Part shown: positions 60,101 to 64,000 of the stretch, piece after piece
How the letters are laid out: every line of letters starts with the position of its first letter
Numbering within the stretch: position 1 is the stretch's first letter
From: Branchipolynoe longqiensis
Taxonomy: Eukaryota > Annelida > Polychaeta > Phyllodocida > Polynoidae
Length of the DNA: 64,000 nt
Assembly (NCBI GenBank): GCA_030323885.1
Contig: CM059200.1
Coordinates: 3,688,346-3,752,345 of the forward strand
Direction of reading: 5' to 3'
Made by a program: the position numbers and the translations under genes
Notes under the pieces: generated by a model
Database searches by the model: none
What the model was told of the DNA's origin: nothing
Seen by the model: the letters and a program-made list of their open reading frames with translations, nothing else

Positions 60101-60591
60101 CAGTAACCTGTCACAGTAACCTGTGACAGTAACCTGTGACAGTAACCCGTGACAGTGAATTGTGACAGTGCCCTGTGACAGGGCCACATGACAGTGCCCT
60201 GTGACAGTACCTTCTGGCAGGTGACAGTACCCTAGTGACAGGGTACAACCTCTGAACCTTGTGACAGTGACCCCACCTTGTGACAGTGACCCCACTTTAT
60301 GCCAGTCACATCATTTTGTGACAGTACCCTGTGACAGCGCCTTGTGACAGTGACCCCACCTTGTGACATACAGTGCCTCAGGCGGCTGTCACTACGGGTG
60401 CTCACCGTTGTGGGTGTTGAAGCACTGCACCCCGGCGTCCTCCCGGTGGTAACAGTTGTGCTTGCCCCACGTGCTGAGGCGCGGACAGTCCGCCAGGTGA
60501 CGCTCCGTGCCGTTACACTGCAGGTCATCGAGCAGGATGTCCACCTCCGAGCTGCCCTGTCCGAAGAAGGGCGGGTACCGGGCCCGGCCCC
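33021..60591 (-). CDS. SRCR / C-type lectin type I membrane receptor, 3' part of gene (9 exons, 5' incomplete)
   Basis: The spliced exons are 60591-60406, 58674-58535, 54802-54624, 53674-53496, 49159-49021, 46643-46519, 44220-44071, 34972-34861 and 33105-33021. They give 1295 nt, or 430 complete residues plus a stop. Every intron is GT-AG and all eight phases agree (1,0,2,1,2,1,1,2). Residues 1-56 are the C-terminal half of a scavenger-receptor cysteine-rich domain. Residues about 75-227 look like a beta-sandwich module that I do not firmly recognise. Residues about 240-356 are a complete C-type lectin domain. Residues about 377-402 are a transmembrane helix, followed by a basic, short cytoplasmic tail. 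From family knowledge, such proteins are cell-surface recognition or adhesion receptors; the ligand is unknown. Sequons stand at N26 (NGT) and N271 (NIT). The exons are GC-rich at third positions while the introns are AT-rich or repetitive. The start codon, signal peptide and first half of SRCR lie beyond 64000. Confidence 0.85.
33106..34469. other. Receptor intron H-I, AT-rich part
   Basis: Nothing beyond AT-rich sequence. A GGCGCC-containing short segment lies at 33885-33930 and resembles part of repeat Q. Confidence 0.45.
34470..34720. repeat. Dispersed repeat Q, copy 2
   Basis: It begins gctttcgcaacatgggtaat and ends ggttgagtgcctggtcgata. It lies in the H-I intron. Confidence 0.55.
34861..34972 (-). 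CDS. Receptor exon H: juxtamembrane stalk and transmembrane helix
   Basis: The exon encodes D366 (split) and residues 367-402. A short stalk ([10 protein letters not shown]) leads into an uncharged stretch of about 26 residues rich in A, V, L and I (starting [10 protein letters not shown]), then Y and a split R codon. The acceptor is cccctggcactcag before ACGAAT and the donor is CTACAG followed by gtaata, phase 2. The intron separating it from exon G is 9.1 kb. Confidence 0.88.
35175..37497. mobile_element. TIR element U with internal ~215-bp repeats, interrupted
   Basis: The left end tagaccaatttcatatgatg and right end attgaaacgggtctatag (inverted) form short TIRs. Inside, a unit of about 215 bp recurs at 35255-35640 and 36780-37430, containing caatcttcatacagaaaaag, atatctctaaaaccacacca and gaacacatatagaaaacata. 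35640-36770 is unrelated AT-rich sequence with a TATATA tract (35958-36045) and a short duplicated block near 36100-36370, probably insertions. Confidence 0.65.
37498..38270. other. Intronic stretch with a partial element U end
   Basis: A partial U unit (ttctattaattttgaatcaa then atatcggcaaactcaatgcc) lies at 38110-38180. The rest is AT-rich and unassigned. Confidence 0.5.
38491..38570. repeat. Perfect 13-bp inverted repeat GGTGGCGCCCCCT
   Basis: The arms lie at 38491-38503 and 38558-38570 with a 54-nt loop. Each arm has a GGGGGCGCC core that partly resembles a CTCF site, in opposite orientations. Confidence 0.6.
38603..38956 (-). mobile_element. Full-length tRNA-derived SINE, type A tail
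   Basis: On the minus strand, a tRNA-like head (gatggccgaatgagttagag, B box gtgggttcgagtcccggtc) leads to the body and the tail gaccttagatgttgctagga, then an (AAAC)n run. This is the best copy in the window. Confidence 0.88.
39040..39335. repeat. Dispersed repeat P, copy 3
   Basis: Words ttaaatggctaacgtttaag and atatacgcttctgtattaac match the copy at 22160. It ends in a diverged segment at 39255-39335. Confidence 0.5.
39360..39690 (-). mobile_element. tRNA-derived SINE, type A tail
   Basis: The tRNA-like head at 39600-39690 (B box ggagttcgaatcccggccga on minus) is followed by body and tail (gtgaccttagcagttgcc). Confidence 0.85.
39735..40090. repeat. Dispersed repeat Q, copy 3
   Basis: It begins catgttgctttggcaacgtg and ends gcaagggttgagtgccaggt. 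It is the longest of three copies, with GC-rich middle. Confidence 0.55.
40091..40770. other. Intronic AT-rich stretch
   Basis: A short direct repeat tgctattatttggaaggttt occurs twice at 40696-40735. Otherwise nothing. Confidence 0.5.
40776..41460. repeat. 36-bp tandem array, 19 units, very homogeneous
   Basis: The unit is aaaggatgacccaaatatac, then tgaatgttcatacatt. Units differ at only a few positions (aaatata/aacata/aactata; gttc/gctc). The period equals 12 codons, so the minus frame repeats [12 protein letters not shown] without stops. I consider it an intronic minisatellite, not a protein. Confidence 0.97.
41600..41915. repeat. Dispersed repeat V, copy 1
   Basis: It matches 56343-56620 (agctgctggttggtgtttca, gtggtgggtttgatcatttt, acacagtacaggctg). 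About 290 bp, class unknown. Confidence 0.7.
41950..42560. repeat. Dispersed repeat P, palindromic pair
   Basis: One segment (taaaggattaacttttgaag through gcatagtccgatgatg) and an inverted one (aaaagttagccatttaaaat through catcagactatgcaac) form a composite inverted repeat. Confidence 0.55.
42700..43012 (+). mobile_element. tRNA-derived SINE, type A tail
   Basis: The head ggccgactcggtagagcatg is followed by body gatacttgtcgcttcctagc and tail gatatgaccttagatattgc. Confidence 0.85.
43325..43470. repeat. Dispersed repeat P, copy 4
   Basis: Words tgcagagtccggtggttttg and gtctgagataaatatattag. A continuation (gtgcaaacatgtcaaattag) follows the LINE fragment at 43650-43700, so the LINE tail inserted into it. 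Confidence 0.6.
43557..43613 (-). mobile_element. LINE 3' tail fragment (same family as 9603-10370)
   Basis: (TTGA)n followed by ttggtggttgctttacgctg, then tgtcggcagcataggcc, is the reverse complement of the LINE end. It is only about 50 bp. Confidence 0.8.
44071..44220 (-). CDS. Receptor exon G: C-terminal third of C-type lectin domain
   Basis: The exon encodes V316 (split) and residues 317-365. It carries the last three conserved lectin cysteines in [15 protein letters not shown] and HTFICEL. No WND calcium-site motif is visible before ATKC, so calcium-dependent sugar binding is doubtful. The acceptor is ctgaccccag before TGAATG and the donor is GCTACG followed by gtcagt, phase 1. A run of C/G (14 or more G on the plus strand) follows just after the donor. 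Confidence 0.9.
44221..44252. repeat. 7-bp tandem AGGTCAG at receptor acceptor
   Basis: Four copies sit directly against the exon G acceptor. In gene sense they read ctgacct, a branch-point-like word, before the final ccccag. Confidence 0.85.
44266..44693. mobile_element. TIR element family G, copy 2
   Basis: The left end tagataaaagattcaccctg is mirrored by gggagaatcttttatcta. About 425 bp, with the same interior as 13838-14268. Confidence 0.85.
44775..45108 (-). mobile_element. Full-length tRNA-derived SINE, type A tail
   Basis: The minus strand gives a head with gaatgagttagagcgtccgt, B box gtgggttcgaaccctggtc, body, and a tail ending in acaacaacaaacaaac. Confidence 0.88.
45110..46500. other. 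Intron F-G, AT-rich remainder
   Basis: It contains a diverged inverted hairpin-element piece (45150-45235) and TATATG runs (45605-45635). No gene. Confidence 0.5.
46519..46643 (-). CDS. Receptor exon F: WIGG core of C-type lectin domain
   Basis: The exon encodes R274 (split) and residues 275-315. The signature [20 protein letters not shown] is the lectin-fold WIGL motif followed by the W..W..G segment, ending CQP. The acceptor is gttgacagtgacag before GGAGTT and the donor is GCCAG followed by gtaggt, phase 1. The canonical EPN or QPD calcium/sugar triplet is not present: after splicing the residues are Q-P-V-N. The 26-bp array starts directly at the acceptor. Confidence 0.9.
46650..46990. 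repeat. 26-bp tandem array starting at receptor exon F acceptor
   Basis: The unit is ggtcagtcagtcactgtcaa plus cagcaa, about 12-13 copies. In gene sense each unit reads tgactgac then cttgctgttgacag, that is a branch-point-like word, pyrimidine-rich tract and AG. A loose GTGTCA-rich field continues to about 47390. Confidence 0.92.
47398..47622 (-). mobile_element. tRNA-derived SINE, tail type B
   Basis: On minus, the head at 47560-47622 (gatggctgaatgagttagag) is followed by a shortened body and the type B tail (ggaagaccaatcgtctgtga). Confidence 0.85.
47695..48783. repeat. 73-bp tandem array, about 15 units
   Basis: The unit includes gtgcagcggtgtagcacatg, agaaccaaaatacagtaaat and acttaatgatagg. 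It lies in the intron between exons E and F. Confidence 0.95.
49021..49159 (-). CDS. Receptor exon E: N-terminal third of C-type lectin domain
   Basis: The exon encodes D228 (split) and residues 229-273. The acceptor is ccggtttcag before ACCTCC and the donor is CACCAG followed by gtaggt, phase 2. It contains the first beta strand (QYLLVSD) and the first lectin helix with the conserved cysteine ([19 protein letters not shown]). This is the usual C..L...GA.L..I pattern. The sequon NIT lies at residue 271. Confidence 0.88.
49210..49572. mobile_element. TIR element family G, copy 3 (interior reversed)
   Basis: Ends are cagattcaccccatacttac and ggggtgaatcttttatctag. The interior runs in the opposite orientation to copies 1 and 2. 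It is 50 bp upstream of the exon E acceptor. Confidence 0.8.
49573..49849. repeat. Short degenerate AAGGCTTTTCAAGG repeats
   Basis: Words tcaaggcttttcaagg and ttcaagact recur about seven times over 230 bp. Confidence 0.6.
49850..50068. mobile_element. SINE body fragment, inverted relative to copies at 5340 and 42700
   Basis: Plus-strand words ggatggataccaacttgtga, gtcccactgggagacaaggc and cccactcaatcacattattc are the reverse complement of the SINE body. The head is truncated. The element therefore reads on minus. Confidence 0.75.
50080..50390 (+). mobile_element. tRNA-derived SINE, second family, with type B tail
   Basis: The head tggcggagtggttagagtgt, with B box ggcggttcgattcc, is unlike the main SINE. 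The middle matches 19020-19206 (ctctcataccatgtctatg). The tail ggaatgaggaagaccagtcg is type B, shared with the main SINE. It ends in an A-rich run. Confidence 0.8.
50470..50725. mobile_element. Rearranged SINE pieces
   Basis: A tRNA-head-like part in inverse orientation (aattctgtgctttaccgact, ggccaccgcatccg) is followed by plus-oriented body and tail (aagtcggtacccggcttgat then atgaccttacatgtagttgg). Confidence 0.6.
50755..53480. repeat. 30-bp tandem array, about 90 units, at receptor exon D donor
   Basis: The unit is accctgaacctgcaagcatt, then gtccctattt. In gene sense every unit contains caggttcagggtaaat, a copy of the exon D donor region (caggttcagg then gtaagt). The frames rich in [10 protein letters not shown] or [10 protein letters not shown] are array artefacts, open because the period is divisible by three. 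Confidence 0.95.
53496..53674 (-). CDS. Receptor exon D: end of beta-sandwich-like module
   Basis: The exon encodes R168 (split) and residues 169-227, opening with FNPVPYDN and closing with [10 protein letters not shown]. The acceptor is tttcccctgtgcag before GTTCAA. I chose the donor CAGG followed by gtaagt because it leaves phase 1, as exon E requires, and it matches the consensus fully. The alternative CCAG with gttcag is weaker and breaks the frame. Cysteines are at residues 181 and 215. The donor sequence is echoed in every unit of the 30-bp array that starts about 15 nt downstream. Confidence 0.85.
53700..54100. other. Intron C-D, AT-rich part
   Basis: Two related short blocks (agaaagacatgattttac at 53820 and gtcaaatcatgtctttcac at 53930) form a loose inverted repeat. 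No gene. Confidence 0.5.
54105..54372 (-). mobile_element. tRNA-derived SINE, head-truncated, type A tail
   Basis: The minus-strand tail ends aacaacaacaaacaaac. The body matches the other copies (cactgggagatcaggtcacc on plus). Confidence 0.82.
54392..54545. mobile_element. Dispersed palindromic repeat K, copy 2
   Basis: Words atggtcgcgaggaggatggg and aaagtggtcgcaagcagcat match 29535-29805. It ends tgactggggtataa. Confidence 0.6.
54624..54802 (-). CDS. Receptor exon C: middle of beta-sandwich-like module
   Basis: The exon encodes residues 109-167. The acceptor is gtgtctcgctgcag before ACGACG, phase 0. The donor is ATGCG followed by gtgcgt, phase 2. Motifs are [25 protein letters not shown] and [10 protein letters not shown]. 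The pattern of LQIWR, then Y-x-LVGQ, then GDVIG is typical of a jelly-roll-like strand series that I recall from invertebrate surface proteins, with no family name claimed. A LINE on the same strand ends 40 nt upstream of the acceptor. Confidence 0.82.
54842..55915 (-). pseudogene. LINE 3' end, second RNase H-type lineage, interrupted by element R
   Basis: On minus, 55915-55690 encodes [20 protein letters not shown] and [15 protein letters not shown], the region that follows RNase H in I/Nimb- or Jockey-like LINEs. The frame resumes after the insertion at about 55255 with [20 protein letters not shown] and ends LLNFV. The 3' UTR runs to an (AAAC)n tail at 54843-54870. The 3' end lies 40 nt upstream of the exon C acceptor. 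It is only a C-terminal fragment. Confidence 0.75.
55258..55685 (-). mobile_element. Dispersed element R, copy 2, nested in the LINE
   Basis: It is the reverse complement of 7888-8305, about 85-90% alike by eye. Its (ATG)n tail (catcatcatcat on plus) is at 55258-55269. The frames at 55206-55529 and 55588-55863 run across this insertion. Confidence 0.75.
56343..56625. repeat. Dispersed repeat V, copy 2
   Basis: It matches 41600-41915 and lies inside element U copy 2. Confidence 0.7.
57030..57165 (+). mobile_element. Dispersed 3'-UTR-like repeat, copy 2
   Basis: It reads atggctggaagaccagtgcc then acggcactgacaaaagactt, like 10680-10730. Shorter relatives with gttaaggccggaagaccagc stand at 58230 and 58388. 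Confidence 0.55.
57311..58530. other. Intron B-C remainder
   Basis: It contains C-runs (57365-57380), a SINE tail piece on minus at 58014-58068 (gttttacgtcctggcaacat), and two copies of a block starting gttaaggccggaaga (58230, 58388) with gataat..ttcaactggaac. A-rich runs lie just before exon B's donor side. No gene. Confidence 0.5.
58535..58674 (-). CDS. Receptor exon B: start of beta-sandwich-like module
   Basis: The exon encodes D62 (split codon) and residues 63-108. The acceptor is tttgtcctgcag before ACACGG and the donor is CATCCAG followed by gtaggt, phase 0. The motifs [11 protein letters not shown] and TEWHFYIQ are rich in aromatics and look like beta strands. I do not recognise a named domain. 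From memory, similar W-x-F-Y strands occur in uncharacterised extracellular modules of invertebrate multidomain proteins, but I could not check this. The exon is clearly denser in GC than its flanks. Confidence 0.8.
59160..60365. repeat. Degenerate CTGTGACAGT array in intron A-B
   Basis: Irregular 10-13-bp units (cctgtgacagtaac, ccttgtgacagtgc) run for 1.2 kb up to about 40 nt from the exon A donor. 58740-59150 upstream in plus coordinates shows nothing recognisable. Confidence 0.92.
60406..60591 (-). CDS. Receptor exon A: C-terminal half of SRCR domain
   Basis: The exon encodes residues 1-61, with two leading bases (GG) completing a codon from a missing upstream exon. Visible group A SRCR hallmarks are [27 protein letters not shown] and HREDAGVQC, with four cysteines at residues 25, 35, 46 and 56. 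Group A SRCR domains are commonly split by an intron near their middle, which fits a missing 5' exon. The acceptor is cttgacag before GGGGCC. The donor is CAACG followed by gtgagc, phase 1. A 12-bp array sits just upstream of the acceptor and a GTGACA-rich array lies downstream of the donor. Confidence 0.9.
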
Positions 60592-60613
60592 CTGTCAAGG
60601 AGCAAGGGTTGGA

Positions 60614-60893
60614 GCAACTACTGAAAGAACTACTGAAAGAACTACTGAGAGAATTACTGAAAGAACTACTGAAAGAATTATTGAAAGAATTACTGAAAGA
60701 ATTACTGAAAGAATTACTGAGAGAATTACTGAAAGAACTACTGAAAGAATTACTGAAAGAATTACTGAAAGAATTACTGAAAGAACTACTGAAAGAATTA
60801 TTGAAAGAATTACTGAAAGAATTACTGAAAGAATTACTGAGAGAATTACTGAGAGAATTACTGAAAGAACTACTGCAAGAATTACCAGGTAGA
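60614..60893. repeat. 12-bp tandem array beside exon A acceptor
   Basis: The unit is gaaagaattact (variant gaaagaactact), about 23 copies, ending 22 nt from the acceptor. In gene sense each unit reads ttctttcagtaa, an acceptor-like pyrimidine plus CAG word. The plus-frame KELLKELL is an artefact. Confidence 0.95.
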
Positions 60894-60894
60894 G

Positions 60895-61380
60895 GCTACC
60901 ACTAGGAAATCAAAACGGCTTGGTTTCTCAAGTCGTCTTGATAAACCAAGACGGTTTTTATATAGAAACAAAGAGGGGTGAGCTGTCACAGTCTGCAACT
61001 ACTTTAATATTGAGAATGGAAGCTAACAAAATATATCATTGGAATGGGTGTAAGTAGCTCTTCAACGTTTCTATGAAGAAAATGCTCCTGTGAATAGTAT
61101 GTTCATAATATTTAATTAAAACTACATTAAAATAAAGAGATAATCTTATTTTGCCTATAACATGTTACTGCTTGTATTCTTGAATTATTCATTTTTACTG
61201 ATGACCAACCATGGTCTTTTTAAGAAAGTACTTTTCTTAGAATCAAAATCCTGGACATAGTTAATGAGAAGTAACCAAAAATATGAACAAATCATGATGT
61301 ATGGCATCATATAAACCATTACTCTAATGTACACACAGGCATATGGGTTGTTGTTTTAGCAGTCTACACAAGGATGGCCA
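60895..61380. other. Intron upstream of exon A, AT-rich
   Basis: No exon for the missing SRCR half was found here. Confidence 0.5.
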
Positions 61381-61382
61381 CT

Positions 61383-61432
61383 GGGTGTGGGTGTGGGTGT
61401 GGGTGTGGGTGTGGGTGTGGGTGTGGGTGCAG
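61383..61432. repeat. (GTGGGT)n microsatellite
   Basis: About eight perfect gggtgt units. Confidence 0.97.
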
Positions 61433-61464
61433 AGTGGGATTTCTCTCTGTGTGGTATATCCACC

Positions 61465-62095
61465 ACACAGTATATATGTATGTGCATATACACACATACA
61501 TACATATATATATATATATATGTATATGCACACAGATATATATGCATATATATGCATAATTATATACATATACACCCATATATGTGGATATATGTGGATA
61601 TATGTGCATATATACTCATATATATGTGCATATACGTATATACACATATATATGTGTGGATATATGCATATATACATATATTTGCATATATATGTGTGGA
61701 TGTGCATTTATATGTGTATATATGCGCATATATACACATATATTCACATATAAGTATTTATGCATATGTATATGTATATAATGGTATGTTTCTAAGCATA
61801 TATATGCATAATTATATACATATACACCCATATATGTGGATATATGTGTATATATACTCATATATATGTGTATATCTGCATATATGCACATATATACGTG
61901 TCTATATATGCATATATATGTGTAAATATGCGTTTATATGTGTATATATGCATATATACTCATATATTTGCATATCAGTATTTATGCATATATGTATATA
62001 ACAGAATGTTTCTAAGCATATATATGCATAATTATATCCATATACATACATTTATCTGGATATATGTGACTATATACACATATATGCAGAATTTT
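61465..62095. repeat. TATATG/CATATA tract with ~240-bp higher-order duplication
   Basis: Alternating purine-pyrimidine runs with the block aagcatatatatgcataatt recurring at 61795 and 62014 and a similar block at 61545, so the tract has longer-range duplication. Confidence 0.9.
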
Positions 62096-62099
62096 CAGT

Positions 62100-62740
62100 G
62101 CCATAGACAATTCTTTTAAACAATAACATAATTGTGTACATCATTTCTGGTTATTATATAAATAGCATACTCCTCCCAGGTCTATGCCCCCTCTTACCAA
62201 ACTCACTTCCACAATACACCCTTTCACTCTCTTGCCCACAAGTTGGGGATGGGGTTGGAGGGGGGTGCTCCCAGTATGTGCTGGTACTGGTAGTGCCCCT
62301 ATCCTCAAACTTAAAAACAAGGTTTGGCAGCAGTCATGCCTCAATGACCATGACCCACATCCACCCTAAGTTTATCAGTTAAACAGTTGTGTTGGGGTAA
62401 CCCTGACAGCCAGACAGGCCAGGCTAGGGGTTACCCCACCTGATGCCTCCTACCCCCCCCCCCCCTCACACACACAAAGTAAGAAAATAGCCACACAGCA
62501 ACACTGGTCTGCAACCCACACCCCCACCAGCCCACTTCTAGCTACACCATACTGGTCACTCATGAATCAATGATGATGTGGTGATATTTATTTAAATTTT
62601 ATTGAATTTATTTTCAAATTTATTTTTTATTATCCTTACTATTGAATTTTGTTCATATTATTCCTAGCCATATTGATTGCTCGTTATTCACATGCTTTCA
62701 GGACCTCCCAGCAACCTGCCACCAGTTGGACCACTGTGGG
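62100..62740. other. Unassigned stretch
   Basis: A C-run at 62453-62464. No exon or gene recognised. Confidence 0.45.
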
Positions 62741-62748
62741 TTACACTT

Positions 62749-62825
62749 CCTCTGTAGCTCAGATGGCAGAGGGTTGGTCTCAAGATCAGAGGGTAACCGG
62801 TTCGAATCTTGGAACTGCAATACTT
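62749..62825 (+). mobile_element. tRNA-like sequence (tRNA pseudogene or SINE head)
   Basis: The A-box-like tgtagctcagatggcagagg and B-box ggttcgaatct are present. The acceptor stem does not pair (tcctctg against ggaactgc) and a T8 run follows, so a functional tRNA is unlikely. A 26-bp direct duplication (taaaagaatgtcatac) follows at 62831-62885. Confidence 0.55.
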
Positions 62826-62939
62826 TTTTTTAAAAGAATGTCATACTACTTTTTTTTAAAAGAATGTCATACGACTTTTTTTTGTAATGCGTAATTATAT
62901 CAATATTAATAAATATGCCTTTACCTAACTCGACATTGC

Positions 62940-64000
62940 TCGAAGTTATCTGACTGGGCTTTACCCGGCTCTACTTTACCCGGCTCAGGTTTACCCGGCT
63001 CTGCTTTACACGGCTCTGCTTTACCCGGATCAGCTTTACCCAGGTCAATTTTACCCGACTCGTCTTCACCTGACTCGACTTCACCCCACCCGACTTCAGT
63101 CGACCCGACTTCACCTGACCCGACTTCACCTGACCCGAGTTCACCCGACCCGAGTTCACCCAACATGACTTTACCCGACTACACTTTACCCCGCTCGCCG
63201 TTACCCACCTCGATGTTACCCGCCTCGACGTTACCTGCCTCGACATTACCTGCCTCGACGTTACACGCCTCGATGTTTCCCGCCTCGACATTACATGCCT
63301 CAACGTTACCCGCCTCGACGTTACCCGCCTCGACGTTACACGCCCCGACGTTACCCGCCTCGACGTTACCCGCCTCGACGTTACCCGCCTCGACGTTACC
63401 CGCCTCGACGTTACCCACCTCGACGTTACCCGCCTCGACGTTACCCGCCTCGACGTTACCCACCTCGACATTACCCGCCTCGACATTACCCGCCTCGACG
63501 TTACCCGCCTCGACATTACTCGCCTCGACGTTAGCCGCCTCGGCGTTACCCGCCTCGACTTTACCCGCCTCGACGTTACCCACCTCGATGCGTGAGGTTA
63601 CCCGCCTCAACATTACCCGCCTCGACGTTATCCGCCTCAACATTACCCGCCTCGACGTTACCCGCCTCGATGTAACCCGCCTCGACGTTACCCGCCTCGA
63701 CGTACTCACCTCGACGTTATCCGCCTTGACTTTACCCGCCTCGATGTTACCCACCTCGAGGTGCGACGTTACCCGCCTCGACGTTACCCACCTCAACGTT
63801 ACCCGCCTCAACATTACCCGCCTCGACGCTACCCGCCTCGACGTAACCTGCCTCGACGTTACCCGCCTCGACGTTACCCGCCTCGACGTTACCCGCCTCG
63901 ACGTTACCCACCTCGACGTTACTCGCCTCGACATACTCGCCTTGACTTTACCCGCCTCGACGTTACCCGCCTCGAGGTGTGACGTTACCCACCTCGACGT
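62940..64000. repeat. 15-bp tandem array, about 70 units, runs off the window
   Basis: The main unit is acccgcctcgacgtt. The first 240 bp use a diverged unit (acccggctctgcttt, acccgacttcacctg). The unit contains CG dinucleotides at high density. Period divisible by three, so the RRVTS and PPRRY frames are artefacts. Confidence 0.96.

Noticed and set aside
60344..60905. Leu/Glu repeat frame (KELLKELL) resembling an amphipathic helix
   Set aside because: It is the antisense of the 12-bp array and of the SRCR exon.
62749..62825. Functional tRNA gene
   Set aside because: A and B boxes are present but the acceptor stem does not pair and the anticodon loop is irregular, so it is a tRNA-derived remnant.
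62971..63934. Arg/Val/Thr/Ser repeat frames
   Set aside because: These are products of the 15-bp array in several frames.

Overview
This is a window of animal nuclear DNA. It has spliced exons with GT-AG introns, tRNA-derived SINEs, 3' ends of RNase H-type LINEs, many small terminal-inverted-repeat (TIR) elements and a very heavy load of minisatellites. The protein modules seen (SRCR, C-type lectin) and the mobile elements suggest a marine invertebrate bilaterian, plausibly a lophotrochozoan such as a mollusc. The species cannot be fixed from sequence alone.

The one gene I can build lies on the minus strand. Nine exons (60591 down to 33021) encode the last 430 residues of a type I membrane receptor. 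In order they give the C-terminal half of an SRCR domain, a beta-sandwich-like region of about 165 residues over three exons, a complete C-type lectin domain over three exons, one transmembrane helix and a 27-residue cytoplasmic tail ending in a stop. All eight intron phases agree and every intron has GT-AG ends. The gene's 5' part, including the first half of the SRCR domain, lies beyond 64000. No gene on the plus strand is convincing. One plus-strand open frame (15208-15700) and one minus-strand gag-like frame (14722-15198) are noted with low confidence.

Layout: 1-3811 is a 21-bp minisatellite. 5700-6752 is a polypyrimidine tract. 6753-9281 is a TGG/GTATG array split by a dispersed element. 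9603-10370 is a LINE 3' end. 11276-12862 holds a hairpin element and CA/GT-rich arrays. 13840-31410 is dense in TIR elements, SINEs and LINE pieces, and includes a 46-bp array of CTCF-like sites at 29855-30140. 32505-33080 is a 78-bp array made of copies of the receptor's own terminal coding exon. 33106-60405 holds the receptor introns, full of SINEs, TIR elements, a LINE with a nested insertion, and arrays of 36, 26, 73 and 30 bp. 60605-64000 is upstream intron, with arrays of 12 and 15 bp and a TATATG tract.

The most unusual feature is that arrays abut this gene's splice junctions with matching polarity. Arrays beside acceptors are built of acceptor-like modules, the large array beside the exon-D donor is built of donor-like modules, and the array after the last exon is built of the tail codons plus stop.
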